Shown: positions 36,663 through 46,047, counted from the first letter of the stretch. The stretch: 64,000 nt of DNA from Paenibacillus sp. MMS18-CY102 (GCF_009789195.1 NZ_WSTC01000015.1:89409-153408); one strand, 5' to 3'. Numbers and translations are program-made. The notes: generated from the sequence alone by a model not told the origin.

Positions 36663-37024
36663 TTTTTATTTTGCCCCCTTGACCCCTTTTTTAATGTCTT
36701 CTCTCTCTGTTATTTGGTAACTGGCAGCATGATCATCGCAACTATATCCATCTACGGTCGCCGTCCGAAGACGTTCTATATATTTAGAAATTATTTTTTT
36801 GCGACCATAGTGAATTTTGCACCGTTCGGACAGCTTTGTCAAAAACGGTTTTAGCGCCCATATCGCCTTTTACGCTTGGAAAAACGCTTCCATGGCAACT
36901 GAACTTCCCTGTTGCCCCGAATTGCGCCTGCATCCCCCTTATTTTCATCCATTTGCGGCATTTTTAATGCTTACGTACTCCTTAACGAATGAATCGACAA
37001 TTCGGTTCCGTTCGATTTGCCCCC
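36663..37024 (-). promoter_or_regulatory. 362-nt gap: promoter and leader of the GT2 gene
   Basis: TTGACA (36842-36837), 17-nt spacer and CAAAAT (36819-36814) on the minus strand make a fair SigA promoter 152 nt before the GT2 start. The leader is T/A-rich with no terminator I can see. The rest (36843-37024), behind the stop of the GT4 gene, shows no gene. Confidence 0.55.
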
Positions 37025-38206
37025 TCATGTGACAAAACGGTGAACCGTCTTGCCCCCTTCTCCCGCTTCAGCTTCCCGAAATTGTGACAGCAGCCGATCG
37101 AATATGGCCTCCCATGACTGGCTCTGGGCATAAGCAATCCCGCGTTCTGCCAGAATAAGGCGCAGCTCCGGATTCCGGTACAACAGCCCTAGCGCGCTTG
37201 CGAATGCCTCGACATTGCCTGGCTCGCAAAGTAACCCATTCTCCCGATGCCTAACCGTGTCCGCCACTCCTCCTGCAGCAGCACATACGACGGGCGTGCC
37301 TGAAGCCATGGCCTCGAGGACGACATTGCCGAACGTTTCTGTCGAAGAAGGAAATAGGAAAATGTCAGCGGCCGCATATAACTCGCGCAGCACAGGCAGC
37401 TCTGTGAATCCGAGGAACGACACCGGCAATTGGTCCCGTTTGCAGCGCTCGGCCAGCTCAGCCGCGGAGGGGCCGTCTCCTGCAATAAGGAGAACTGCCT
37501 CTGGGCAGCTCGCTGCGCGAAACTGCTCGAATGCATCAATCGCTATGCCGATATCTTTCTCTGGCGCCAACCTTCCAACATAAAGCACGGCAAAACGATC
37601 CGGCTCGATGCCATGCGACGCCAACACTTCAGAGCGATTGGCCCCCGGATAATACTGGTCCTGCGCAATGCCTCTTGGCCATACCTGCAGCCGCTCCTCG
37701 CGCCATCCCCGCTGAACCAGATCAGAGCGAGTGGAGGGTGAGGGCACGAAGATCGAATGGCAGTCCTGATGAAACCATACCATGTACCTCCATAACATCT
37801 TTACCATCCACTGAAGATTGTAAAACGGCAAATAGCGGTCAAAATGCGTATGGTACGATGCTACCAATGGAATGTGCAGTTTTTTGGCATAGTGAATGCC
37901 GAACAGCCCCATATTGAATGGCGTAGCAACATGAATAAGCGTTGGCTTGAAATCAAGCAACGCGCGGCGAACCGGAAACGGATTGGGCAGTGCCCATCTG
38001 CATTCCGGGTATAGAAAGAATGGCAATGAAGCGAACCGCTGCACTTGAATGGACGATTGCCGCGGTGCGTGGCCGAGTGCAGGATCTGGCGCAAACACTT
38101 GAACCTCTACCCCTTGTTGCCGCAAATATTCCGTCCATCGGCCTAGCGTCCTGGCAACTCCGTTAACCTCTGGGTCATACGTATCGGTAAAAAGAGCCAA
38201 ACGCAT
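37025..38206 (-). CDS. glycosyltransferase family 4
   Basis: 393 residues of GT-B fold. The N-terminal domain opens with ALFTDTYDPEVNGVARTLGR and has the HVATPFNMGLFG and YHTHFDRYLPFY blocks typical of lipid-linked mannosyl/glucosyl transferases. The C-terminal domain has LYVGRLAPEKDIG and the nucleotide-sugar motif FPSSTETFGNVVLEAMASG. Such enzymes make diglycosyl diacylglycerol or mannosyl lipids at the inner membrane face. It lies 362 nt before the GT2 gene on the same strand. Confidence 0.87.
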   Translation of the reverse strand: MRLALFTDTYDPEVNGVARTLGRWTEYLRQQGVEVQVFAPDPALGHAPRQSSIQVQRFASLPFFLYPECRWALPNPFPVRRALLDFKPTLIHVATPFNMGLFGIHYAKKLHIPLVASYHTHFDRYLPFYNLQWMVKMLWRYMVWFHQDCHSIFVPSPSTRSDLVQRGWREERLQVWPRGIAQDQYYPGANRSEVLASHGIEPDRFAVLYVGRLAPEKDIGIAIDAFEQFRAASCPEAVLLIAGDGPSAAELAERCKRDQLPVSFLGFTELPVLRELYAAADIFLFPSSTETFGNVVLEAMASGTPVVCAAAGGVADTVRHRENGLLCEPGNVEAFASALGLLYRNPELRLILAERGIAYAQSQSWEAIFDRLLSQFREAEAGEGGKTVHRFVT

Positions 38207-38474
38207 CGCAGATCGCCTCCGCTTCGGGCTTTATCGAATAAAATCGCACCTCAGCCTCATTGTACGCAGCCATTGCACTAACATTCGTTAAATATAAACA
38301 AGGACTGTTACCGCGGCATCAACGCCGCTTTAAAGGTTCATTAATATTCGTTTATCACCCCGTTGACATAGCGCGAACAATGCAATGCTACATTATCAGC
38401 AACACAAAAAACCGCTCCGCTGCTAGGCGGAACGGTAACGATTCGGGCGCTATGCCCCTAACGGAGGGATCTGG

Positions 38475-39032
38475 ATGGAGCGCATGATGGGATGGCTTCG
38501 CACCCAAGACCGCCAATTGCTGTTGTTCGCCAACCGGCGATCGGCCAACCGTTGGATCCAAGCCTGCCTCGGCAGATGGCTCAGTACGGCAACGCATATG
38601 GGCGGGGCTACGTTTACACTCGCAACTGGATTGCTTATCGCGATATCCAGCAGCTCCAGCCTGTGGCGCGCTGCTGGCTGGCAGTGTTTAGTTGCCGTCG
38701 CGCTGAGCCATCTGCCGGTAGCAATCATGAAACGGCGCTTTCGCAGGCTTCGCCCTTATCAGAAGCTTCCTTTCATCCATGCTTGCCGAAGCCCGCTCAA
38801 GGACTCGTCCTTCCCATCGGGCCATACGACAGCCATCTTTGCTTGGCTTCTCCCCATAACGCTCGCAGAAGGCGCATCAGCCACCTATACTATCCCCGCA
38901 GCGCTGCTCGTCGGCTTGTCCGTGGCATGGTCACGCATGTACCTCGGGCTTCACTATCCATCTGACGTCATGGCCGGATTCCTGCTAGGAACAACAACGA
39001 GCGCAATCATCGTCTTGAACTGGCCGCTCTAG
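38475..39032 (+). CDS. PAP2 family phosphatase
   Basis: 185 residues with about five membrane segments. The acid-phosphatase triad is complete: KRRFRRLRPY, then SFPSGHTTA, and SRMYLGLHYPSDV. Members remove phosphate from lipid phosphates, often undecaprenyl pyrophosphate. AACGGAGGG lies 6 nt before the ATG. The leader holds an imperfect hairpin (38406-38433). It is convergent with trmB, with stop codons only 6 nt apart. Confidence 0.88.
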   Translation: MERMMGWLRTQDRQLLLFANRRSANRWIQACLGRWLSTATHMGGATFTLATGLLIAISSSSSLWRAAGWQCLVAVALSHLPVAIMKRRFRRLRPYQKLPFIHACRSPLKDSSFPSGHTTAIFAWLLPITLAEGASATYTIPAALLVGLSVAWSRMYLGLHYPSDVMAGFLLGTTTSAIIVLNWPL

Positions 39033-39038
39033 CATGCC

Positions 39039-39815
39039 CTAAGCTTCTGGCGCGCCTTGCTCATCCTCTTCGTCCGAGTCCGGGTTCGCAGCTTCAGCCG
39101 TTTCTGCAGATGCTGCATCACGCTTTGCCTGGCGCCAAGCTGCAATCGGTTCTTCGCCAATCAGCACCTCGATGCGATGGATGTTTTGCCCACGCTCGTA
39201 AAACTTCATCTCATACTCGGTTGGCACGAGATCATCGCGCAAGCCATCCTTGTGCAAATTAAGCGCAATATTGCGGGTTAAAAGCTCCATGTCCGCAAAG
39301 CTGTTAAGCGAGAACTCAAACAATGACTGGGAATCGGTCTTAAAATGAATTTCGCCACGTTCATTCAATGCTTCCATATATTTGCGAACGAACCGCGGAT
39401 GCGTCAGCCGGCGGCGGGCATGTTTAGCCTTTGGCCACGGGTCGCTGAAGTTCAGATACACGCGTTCCAGTTCGCCTTTGTCGAATATATTTTCTATTCC
39501 TTCAATATTAGCGCGAAGCAGCGCTAAGTTCGGCGGGCTGTCTACGCCGCGCTCCGCCCAAATGTTGCGCGCTTTCTCAGCGCCGCGGCGAATAAGCTCA
39601 TCGTACATGTCAACGCCGATATAGTTGATATTCGGATTACGGAAGCTCATCGTGCTAATAAACTGCCCTTTTCCCATCCCTAGCTCGACATAAATCGGCT
39701 GGTCATTGCCAAAAAACTCATGCCAGCGCCCTTTATAAGCAGTCCCATCTAATACAACAAGCTCAGGCTGGCTCTCTATGCTTTCAAGAATCCCTTTTCT
39801 ACCGCGTAACCGCAT
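39039..39815 (-). CDS. trmB: tRNA (guanine-N7)-methyltransferase
   Basis: 258 residues. The SAM-binding motif is VELGMGKGQFI, followed by YIGVDMYDELI and the TrmB signature YLNFSDPWPKAKHARRRLTH. It methylates G46 of tRNA. The ATG at 39815 has GGAGG 11 nt upstream; the frame is open to 39944 but that extension shows no family similarity. An acidic tail of about 30 residues (Ala/Glu/Asp-rich) at the C-terminus is longer than in Bacillus TrmB. Confidence 0.93.
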   Translation of the reverse strand: MRLRGRKGILESIESQPELVVLDGTAYKGRWHEFFGNDQPIYVELGMGKGQFISTMSFRNPNINYIGVDMYDELIRRGAEKARNIWAERGVDSPPNLALLRANIEGIENIFDKGELERVYLNFSDPWPKAKHARRRLTHPRFVRKYMEALNERGEIHFKTDSQSLFEFSLNSFADMELLTRNIALNLHKDGLRDDLVPTEYEMKFYERGQNIHRIEVLIGEEPIAAWRQAKRDAASAETAEAANPDSDEEDEQGAPEA

Positions 39816-39899
39816 CGTCTCTTCGTCCTCCAATTCAAAAACTAGAACTATTGTGCCTAAGATAAGCCGGAATGTAAAGGGGCGAATGCAAAAAGAAAG

Positions 39900-39927
39900 G
39901 ACAGCCTGCACTCGATCGCGGGCTGTC
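39900..39927 (-). terminator. terminator of the gene at 39977
   Basis: GACAGCC (39900-39906) pairs with GGCTGTC (39921-39927), with a CGATCG palindrome in the loop; CCTTTCTTTTT follows on the minus strand. It also separates that gene from trmB. Confidence 0.65.
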
Positions 39928-39976
39928 GCTTGGGTTACCATCATATGGGCCGTAAGCGCTTGCTTACATGCGCCTA

Positions 39977-40189
39977 TTAATTTAAGTAATCGTATGAAAG
40001 GGCGTCCCGGCTGCCGCCTGCCTCAATTTCATAGGTTTGTTCGAGCACTTCGTTCAGCTTCTTGCGAGCGGCCACTTCCAGAACATGATTGTTAGGGAAA
40101 CGCGCCCCTGCCAACACCATCAGTTCCTTAACCGTCAACTCAACCTTCACTTTATCTTCGCCATGTGGAATCTTCAATCCCGTATTCAT
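39977..40189 (-). CDS. small protein of unknown function
   Basis: 70 residues, no signal peptide and no Cys. GAGGTG lies 7 nt before the ATG, and a terminator follows. The composition (VKVELTVKELMVLAGARFPN) suggests a short beta strand followed by helices. I do not recognise the family; the clear ribosome site and terminator support it as a real gene. Confidence 0.6.
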   Translation of the reverse strand: MNTGLKIPHGEDKVKVELTVKELMVLAGARFPNNHVLEVAARKKLNEVLEQTYEIEAGGSRDALSYDYLN

Positions 40190-40472
40190 TGCGCATCACC
40201 TCATCGATTTTTTCAATATTATTACCAGAAAATCGACATTATATGTCATACGTTGCGATGGAAGAGAAAATGTGTTTTTCATTGATTTGTCGCACTTTTA
40301 ATTTAACACATCATGTTAGGTATAGCAAGTGTTTTTCGAAAATCGGGCTAATTTATTTCCAGCATATTTTGCATTGCCTTCCTGCCTAATCATGGCGTTC
40401 CGGCCGGAATTTCGCTACAATAAACGGTAATGGGCAATACCGGAACAACGTGGTTCAAGAGAAGGAGCAATT

Positions 40473-41435
40473 ATGACAATCGCAAGCAACGCCGTTACGC
40501 CAGAACAGCCGATGCTGTGGAACGACAAACGTTTCCATACATGGAATTATGAAATGCGGGAGCAATTCGGCGAGAAGGTCTTCAAGGTCACGCTCGACGC
40601 GGGCTTCACCTGCCCGAATCGGGATGGTTCGATCGCTAAAGGCGGCTGTACGTTTTGCAGTGCAAGGGGATCGGGCGATTTTGCCGGCAGCCGGCGCGAC
40701 GATCTCGTTACGCAATTCAATACGATACGCGACCGCCAGCATCAGAAGTGGCCTAACGCCAAGTACATCGGATACTTTCAGGCCTATACGAACACCTATG
40801 CGCCGGTTGAAGAGCTGCGGGAATATTTTGAAACGATTCTTAAGCAGCCCGGCGTCGTCGGCTTATCGATAGCGACACGCCCGGATTGCTTGCCGGACGA
40901 CGTCATTGACTACTTGGCCGAGCTGAATGAGCGGACATACTTGTGGCTCGAATTGGGGCTGCAGACAGTTCATGAATCGACTTCCGAGCTTATTAATCGT
41001 GCTCACGATACCGCCTGCTATGAAGATGCCGTTCGCCGGCTTCGCGCCCGCGGCATTCGGATCTGCACGCATATTATCTACGGCCTTCCGCAAGAGACGC
41101 ATGAAATGATGATGGATACTTGCCGGGCAGTGGCCCGAATGGATGTGCAGGGCATCAAGATCCATCTGCTCCACCTGATGCGCAAAACGCCAATGGCCAA
41201 GCAGCATGAAGCCGGACTGCTCCGTTTTCTTGAAATGGACGAATATGTCAGCCTTATCGCCGACTCACTAGAGCTTCTGCCTCCGGAGATGGCCATACAT
41301 CGCCTGACGGGCGACGCCCCGCGCGACTTGCTCATCGGCCCGATGTGGAGTTTAAATAAGTGGGCAGTACTAAATGCAATCGACGCCGAGCTAATCCGCC
41401 GCAATACATGGCAGGGCCGGCTCTGGAAGGGGTGA
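40473..41435 (+). CDS. ytqA: TIGR01212-family radical SAM protein (YtqA-like)
   Basis: 320 residues. The cluster motif has the wide spacing of this family: FTCPNRDGSIAKGGCTFC, that is C-x9-C-x2-C. The barrel continues with YFQAYTNTYAP, GLSIATRPDCLP and WLELGLQTVHE. It should bind a [4Fe-4S] cluster and SAM; substrate unknown, with a tRNA/rRNA-modification role often suspected. AAGGAG lies 5 nt before the ATG. It is followed after 5 nt by ytqB, the same pair as in Bacillus subtilis. Confidence 0.88.
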   Translation: MTIASNAVTPEQPMLWNDKRFHTWNYEMREQFGEKVFKVTLDAGFTCPNRDGSIAKGGCTFCSARGSGDFAGSRRDDLVTQFNTIRDRQHQKWPNAKYIGYFQAYTNTYAPVEELREYFETILKQPGVVGLSIATRPDCLPDDVIDYLAELNERTYLWLELGLQTVHESTSELINRAHDTACYEDAVRRLRARGIRICTHIIYGLPQETHEMMMDTCRAVARMDVQGIKIHLLHLMRKTPMAKQHEAGLLRFLEMDEYVSLIADSLELLPPEMAIHRLTGDAPRDLLIGPMWSLNKWAVLNAIDAELIRRNTWQGRLWKG

Positions 41436-41440
41436 CAGCG

Positions 41441-42031
41441 ATGGGCTTTCTTTCCGTACTCAGTACAGCTCATCAGTGGATTCGAGAGCGCGTCTCGCCA
41501 GGAGAAGCAGTCATTGATGCGACTGCCGGCAACGGAGTCGATACCCGTTTTCTCGCAGAGCTCGTTGGTCCCCGAGGGACCGTTTATGCCTTCGATATTC
41601 AAGAGGCTGCGCTTCAAGCGACACGCAATCGTTTAGCGCCTCTTGAAGGCGAGGGGCGGCTGCCCGCCCTACAGCTCGTGTTGGACAGCCATGAACGAAT
41701 GGCTGCACATGTGCTGCCCAAGCATGCAGGAGGGGTCGCTGCTGTTATGTTTAATCTTGGCTACTTGCCCGGCGCCGATCCTTCCGTTATTACAAAGCCA
41801 GATTCATCGATAGCTGCCTTATCAGAGGCGCTCGCCCTGCTGAAGCCGGGAGGCATTCTGACTTGCGTCCTCTACCCCGGGCATCCGGGCGGCGATGACG
41901 AGGCAGAGGCAGTCATGCAATGGTGTGCTGCACTGCCGGCGGCTGTCGGGCAAGCAGTTGTGTATCGAATGGTACAGAAGCCGGCTGCCCCTTATTTGAT
42001 CGCAATCGAGCGCAGCCGCAAACGGCAATAA
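41441..42031 (+). CDS. ytqB: class I SAM-dependent methyltransferase (YtqB-like)
   Basis: 196 residues. SAM motif I is VIDATAGNGVDTRFLAE, motif II VYAFDIQEAAL, and the catalytic-type block VMFNLGYLPGADPSV follows, matching the putative rRNA methylase family of YtqB. AAGGGG lies 8 nt before the ATG at 41441 although the frame is open from 41360 inside ytqA. The pairing with the radical SAM gene suggests that both act on one RNA substrate; this is inference. Confidence 0.88.
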   Translation: MGFLSVLSTAHQWIRERVSPGEAVIDATAGNGVDTRFLAELVGPRGTVYAFDIQEAALQATRNRLAPLEGEGRLPALQLVLDSHERMAAHVLPKHAGGVAAVMFNLGYLPGADPSVITKPDSSIAALSEALALLKPGGILTCVLYPGHPGGDDEAEAVMQWCAALPAAVGQAVVYRMVQKPAAPYLIAIERSRKRQ

Positions 42032-42112
42032 TGCAGCGCTGTTGGCACCCCATTATAAGAGATTTCCGAGCATGCATAACGATTTCTAGCAAAAACAAAG
42101 GAGCGATTGGCA

Positions 42113-42508
42113 ATGGCAATCCGCAAAATGGAGCATGTCGGCATTATGGTAACGAATATCGAGCTTTCGATTAGCTATTATACGAAAGTGCTAGGTCTGG
42201 AGCATCGCAAAACGATGACGCACAGCAATGGGGTCATTCGCCTCGCTTTCCTTGCTTTCCCTGGGCATGAGGAAACCGAAATCGAACTAATTGAAGGCTA
42301 CAATAGCGAGCTGCCCGCCGAAGGCAAAGTACATCACGTTGCCTTCACAGTTGATGATGTCGAAGCAGAATTCACGCGAATTAAGCAACTGCAAGTGCCG
42401 CTGCGCGATACGGAAATCACGACACTGCCCGATGGCAGCCGTTATTTCTTCTTTTACGGGCCAGACGGCGAGTTGTTCGAGCTGTTCCAACCAGGCGCGG
42501 CGCAGTAA
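42113..42508 (+). CDS. VOC (glyoxalase-fold) family protein
   Basis: 131 residues, one VOC unit of two beta-alpha-beta-beta-beta modules. Candidate metal ligands are His in MEHVGIMV, His in VHHVAFTV and Glu in GELFELFQP. The layout matches lactoylglutathione-lyase-like or methylmalonyl-CoA-epimerase-like proteins; substrate is open. AAGGAG lies 9 nt before the ATG. Single gene after ytqAB. Confidence 0.8.
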   Translation: MAIRKMEHVGIMVTNIELSISYYTKVLGLEHRKTMTHSNGVIRLAFLAFPGHEETEIELIEGYNSELPAEGKVHHVAFTVDDVEAEFTRIKQLQVPLRDTEITTLPDGSRYFFFYGPDGELFELFQPGAAQ

Positions 42509-42783
42509 TTATGTGCATGCAGATGTTGTTGTGCAGTAATGATTCGTTGTGCATAACACCTCTTTTCTAACGGACCTGAGAGCCGCTATGCCCATCAAAA
42601 ATGCCCATTACAAATTGTAACGGACACCACAACCGTTATTTAGCCATTTCACTGCCTCGTGAGGATGATAATGGGCAAATAGCGGCTGCTCGGTCCGTTA
42701 GAACGAAAATGTGGCTGATTATGATCAAATAAGGGCCGCTCGGTCCGTTAGAGTTTCCAACAGGCAATTAAGTTGAAAAACGG
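42509..42783. repeat. intergenic repeat cluster, four copies of a 30-33 bp unit
   Basis: Units at 42566-42595 and 42615-42647 (forward) and 42671-42702 and 42721-42752 (reverse) share the pattern TAACGGAC, 5-8 variable bases, CCG or GCC, then YTATTTG. The first and third form a nearly perfect inverted pair of about 31 nt. No open frame is supported in the gap. Confidence 0.8.
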
Positions 42784-42825
42784 AAGAAGGTAACCCTAAA
42801 GCCTGCACTTTAGGGTTACCTTCTT
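42784..42825. terminator. long bidirectional terminator
   Basis: AAGAAGGTAACCCTAAAG (42784-42801) pairs perfectly over 18 bp with 42808-42825; loop CCTGCA. It closes the radical SAM gene and possibly the VOC gene. Confidence 0.85.
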
Positions 42826-42857
42826 TATTGCCTTATTGGCATTAGCGCTAGATCGCC

Positions 42858-44669
42858 CTATTCCGTCGTAGCTAGCTGTTCCAACGCTTCGTGCCCGGTA
42901 ATGCGAAGCGCATAAGGCTTGCCTGCCGCTTCGCCGCCGTAAATCATGACGAGCAGCGAGTCCACTGATTTGTCGATTGCCCCATCAGCCAAATATTGCG
43001 CAAGGTCGAATGGCACACGGTCAATAACGGCATGCTTGTGCAACTCTTTGTCTGCCAAGCCTAGCACTGCAAAATCACCCGATACCGCCTCAGGCCGCTC
43101 CGACAACCGTTTCATCCAACTGCTCCACTCCGACTTGTCCATCACAAAATCCCACCATACTTTACGCGGCTTATATTTGTGATTCAAGAAGTAATCCAGC
43201 TTCATCAGCCCAAGCGTAACGTCAAGATCAAGCCGCCCCTCCGATGCCTCTGCTCCACGGTCGGTCAGGAACGCCCACAGCCGAGCAAACAGATCCTCCA
43301 ACTGATGACCGATTCGTTGCCAGCCGCGACCTTCCCAATAATCGCCAAACGCTTGGAAAAAATCGAACGGCGATGGGAATACCTGCTCCACGAGATAAAG
43401 CAGCGTGTGGTCCAAACGATGTGCATTCCAATACTTTTCGAGCACATCTTCTACCCGCTTGATTCGCACGATATCCGAGAACGGAAGCAGGTCATTGCCC
43501 AAAATCTCGTAAGGTGCGCGATCCATATAGATGTACCCGTGCTTCTCCGCATCATGGCGCATGCCGGTGCCGCGAAGCATTTTGAGGAAGCCCAATTGCA
43601 ATTCCTCCGGACGCAGCGCGAATACATCATTAAATGTCTTGCGGAACGTATCATAGTCTTCATGCGGCAGGCCAGCGATCAAGTCGAGATGCTGATCGAT
43701 TTTGCCAGAGTCACGAACTTTATTAACCGTACGCGTCAGCTTCGTAAAGTTCTGGCGGCGCTTCACCGCTTCGTTCGTAATGTCATTCGTTGATTGGACG
43801 CCAATCTCAAACCGGAACACGCCTGGCGGCGCATGCTCAGCCAAATAATCCAGCACCTCAGGGCGCATAATATCGGCTGTAATCTCGAATTGGAAGACAC
43901 AGCCGCGATGATTTTCGATCAGGAACTGGAACATTTCAAGCGCATAGTCGCGCTTAATGTTGAAGGTCCGGTCGACGAATTTGATCAGCTTCGCGCCCTG
44001 GTCGATCAAATAGTTAATATCCGCTTTTGTCCGATTGATGTCGAAGTAGCGCACACCGACCTCGATGCTGGATAAGCAAAATTGGCAACTGAACGGACAG
44101 CCCCGGCTCGTCTCAAAATAAACGACGCGATTAGCGAGTGTCGGAACATCCTCTTCGAATCGATACGGCGACGGCAGCGTCGCGAGATCGAGCTTCGGCC
44201 TGCCTGGATTTACGACGATTTGGCTTTGCCCGTCCTTCTCTTTACGATACGCGAGACCAAAAACGAGATGGAACTTGCGCGTCGTATCGAGCTCTTGCAG
44301 CATATGGTGGAACGTCTCTTCTCCCTCACCGACGACGATAAAGTCGACCTGTGGAATGCGCTCCATCCAAAACTCAGTATCGTAGCTCACTTCCGGTCCG
44401 CCGAGAAGAATCTTCACCTCCGGCATAATTTTGCGGAGCATGTCGATGACAACGATCGTCTCTTCGATGTTCCAAATATAGCAGGAGAAGCCGATCACGT
44501 CGGGGCGGCGCGCAAACAAATCCGACACGATGTTCATCGCAGGGTCCTTAATCGTATATTCTGCAATGTCGATATCCGGGAAGTCTTTCTCAGCGAACGC
44601 CTTCAAGCAGCGCAGCGCAAGCGATGTGTGTATATATTTGGCATTCAACGTTGCCAGTACGATTTTCAT
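42858..44669 (-). CDS. B12-binding domain radical SAM protein (DUF4080)
   Basis: 603 residues. A cobalamin-binding-like N-domain (LATLNAKYIHTSLALRCLKA, then IGFSCYIWN and LLGGPEVSYD) is followed by a radical SAM barrel with the cluster motif SRGCPFSCQFCLSS, and a C-terminal DUF4080 region of about 200 residues. These enzymes often methylate unactivated carbons or phosphorus or act in RNA thiomethylation; the substrate is unknown. The ATG at 44669 lies 11 nt after GAGAGG; the frame is open to 44795. Single gene, divergent from the repeat protein gene. Confidence 0.88.
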   Translation of the reverse strand: MKIVLATLNAKYIHTSLALRCLKAFAEKDFPDIDIAEYTIKDPAMNIVSDLFARRPDVIGFSCYIWNIEETIVVIDMLRKIMPEVKILLGGPEVSYDTEFWMERIPQVDFIVVGEGEETFHHMLQELDTTRKFHLVFGLAYRKEKDGQSQIVVNPGRPKLDLATLPSPYRFEEDVPTLANRVVYFETSRGCPFSCQFCLSSIEVGVRYFDINRTKADINYLIDQGAKLIKFVDRTFNIKRDYALEMFQFLIENHRGCVFQFEITADIMRPEVLDYLAEHAPPGVFRFEIGVQSTNDITNEAVKRRQNFTKLTRTVNKVRDSGKIDQHLDLIAGLPHEDYDTFRKTFNDVFALRPEELQLGFLKMLRGTGMRHDAEKHGYIYMDRAPYEILGNDLLPFSDIVRIKRVEDVLEKYWNAHRLDHTLLYLVEQVFPSPFDFFQAFGDYWEGRGWQRIGHQLEDLFARLWAFLTDRGAEASEGRLDLDVTLGLMKLDYFLNHKYKPRKVWWDFVMDKSEWSSWMKRLSERPEAVSGDFAVLGLADKELHKHAVIDRVPFDLAQYLADGAIDKSVDSLLVMIYGGEAAGKPYALRITGHEALEQLATTE

Positions 44670-44904
44670 AACGGCCATACCCTCTCTACTGTTCACAAAA
44701 TGCATACTATGCTCTATTGTACCATTTTTCCCGCATGAAGTAGAACTAAAGCCCTTAGGCAATCCTGCCACAATGTGCCGCAAATGTTCCAACAAGCCGA
44801 CAGCAATGTTCGACAGCTTATCCGTGTCGGATGCGATACGATATGGACAAGCTCTAGGAGCGCATAGAAGATGCGTACTGAATTACGCTGAAGGAGGCCT
44901 TGCC

Positions 44905-45933
44905 GTGGTTGAACATGTGAGAACGGAAAAGGAACCAGGAGTGCCGGAGTGGACAAGCCGTGAAGAAGACAAACGAGAGCATGCTGATCTGCCGCCAAAG
45001 CTAACGATGAAGCTGCTTTATGGGATGATACAAGAAGTACAACAGCATAATGAACGGATTGCTGCTCGCTTGGACGAGTTCGAGCATTATTTACTCGAGG
45101 TGCAGGCAGCACGAGCGCAGCTCGAGGCGAGCGCAGCGAAGACGATTGCGAAGGCGAAAGCGCTCGCTGCATTGAGTGAGGCGGCCGCGAGCGCTGATGC
45201 GACGTTGGCTCACGCACAGCTTAGCGCGGTCAACGACGAGGCGACGAATGCTCTGAGGCAGCTTGGTCCGGTTAGCGACGATGCAACGCCTGCCATGGCG
45301 CAACTGGGTGCAGTTAGCGGCGAGGCGAATCCTGCCATGGCCCAGCTTGGCGCGGTCAACGACGAGACAACGCCTGCCCCGGCGCAACTGGGTGCAGTTA
45401 GCGGCGAGGCGAATCCTGCCATGGTCCAGCTTGGCGCGGTCAACGACGAGACAACGCCTGCCTCGGCGCAACTGGGTGCAGTTAGCGACGAGGCGAATCC
45501 TGCCATGGCCCAGCTTGGTCCCGCCAGCGACGAGGCGGCGATTGCTCTGGGGCTGGTACCGCTTGGTGCAAATAGCGCAGATGCGATGCCATCAGCTGTG
45601 ATCTTGCATGGGAAGGCAGGCGCTCGCGCATCGCAGCCCGAATCGTTAATGTCCCTTGCGATGGAGGTGCTCGGCTTCCCTAACGATGATCACAGCTATG
45701 ATTCCTCCGAGGACGGGCTCGACCCTGGTGAAGGAGCGAATCCTTTCGACACTGAAAGCTTCTTGGTGATCGAAGCTGCCGCCACTTCTGAGGCTGCGCC
45801 TCGAGCGTTTGCCCAAGACAACGCGAATGCAGCAACAAAATCAATGCCATTCTTTACGCCACGTTCCCAACGCCACCCCGCACCCAAGAAATCATTCCTC
45901 AACCTGCTCGGCTTTCGCACTCGGATTTCATAG
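44905..45933 (+). CDS. protein with eight 14-residue tandem repeats, unknown function
   Basis: 342 residues from a GTG with AAGGAGG 7 nt upstream; the open frame to 44530 runs antisense through the radical SAM gene and is rejected. Residues 1-100 are a charged, probably coiled-coil domain (LTMKLLYGMIQEVQQHNERI). From 45217 to 45552 eight repeats of 14 residues follow, consensus QLGAVS(D/G)EANPAMA. The last 130 residues are acidic then basic, ending KKSFLNLLGFRTRIS. No signal peptide or membrane segment. The repeats vary in pairs, so the array has likely grown and shrunk recently. Confidence 0.65.
   Translation: MVEHVRTEKEPGVPEWTSREEDKREHADLPPKLTMKLLYGMIQEVQQHNERIAARLDEFEHYLLEVQAARAQLEASAAKTIAKAKALAALSEAAASADATLAHAQLSAVNDEATNALRQLGPVSDDATPAMAQLGAVSGEANPAMAQLGAVNDETTPAPAQLGAVSGEANPAMVQLGAVNDETTPASAQLGAVSDEANPAMAQLGPASDEAAIALGLVPLGANSADAMPSAVILHGKAGARASQPESLMSLAMEVLGFPNDDHSYDSSEDGLDPGEGANPFDTESFLVIEAAATSEAAPRAFAQDNANAATKSMPFFTPRSQRHPAPKKSFLNLLGFRTRIS
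45217..45552 (+). repeat. 42-nt coding tandem repeat, eight units, with 84-nt higher-order period
   Basis: Eight in-frame 42-nt units. Units 3, 5 and 7 are almost identical to each other, and units 4 and 6 likewise, giving an 84-nt double unit. First and last units have drifted most, as expected for expansion from the middle. Confidence 0.9.
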
Positions 45934-46013
45934 GTTCCTCTCTCTCTTGCATCTTCGTCCCCGCTCCAAATAGGCGAGATGCTCTCCGACAAACATCCCT
46001 TATAAAGCCATGG

Positions 46014-46047
46014 AAAACCCACGTTGCTAGCGTAGGGTTTTCTTCTT
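46014..46047 (+). terminator. terminator of the repeat protein gene (first copy)
   Basis: AAAACCC-ACG pairs with CGT-A-GGGTTTT (46014-46041), followed by TCTTCTT. A near copy stands at 46288-46315. Confidence 0.6.

Noticed and set aside
36817..37032. 71-codon plus-strand frame in the gap before the GT2 gene
   Set aside because: No ribosome site, Cys/Phe/Pro-rich, overlaps the GT2 promoter on the other strand.
38406..38433. Hairpin with T-run on the minus strand upstream of the PAP2 gene
   Set aside because: No minus-strand gene ends nearby, and on the plus strand there is no T-run; listed only as a leader hairpin with a mismatch.
40398..40409. TTCCGGCCGGAA palindrome upstream of ytqA
   Set aside because: Only 12 bp, GC-rich, with no fitting promoter; expected by chance in this length of DNA.
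44530..44904. N-terminal extension of the repeat protein
   Set aside because: It runs antisense through the radical SAM gene start and its control region; the GTG at 44905 has a strong ribosome site.
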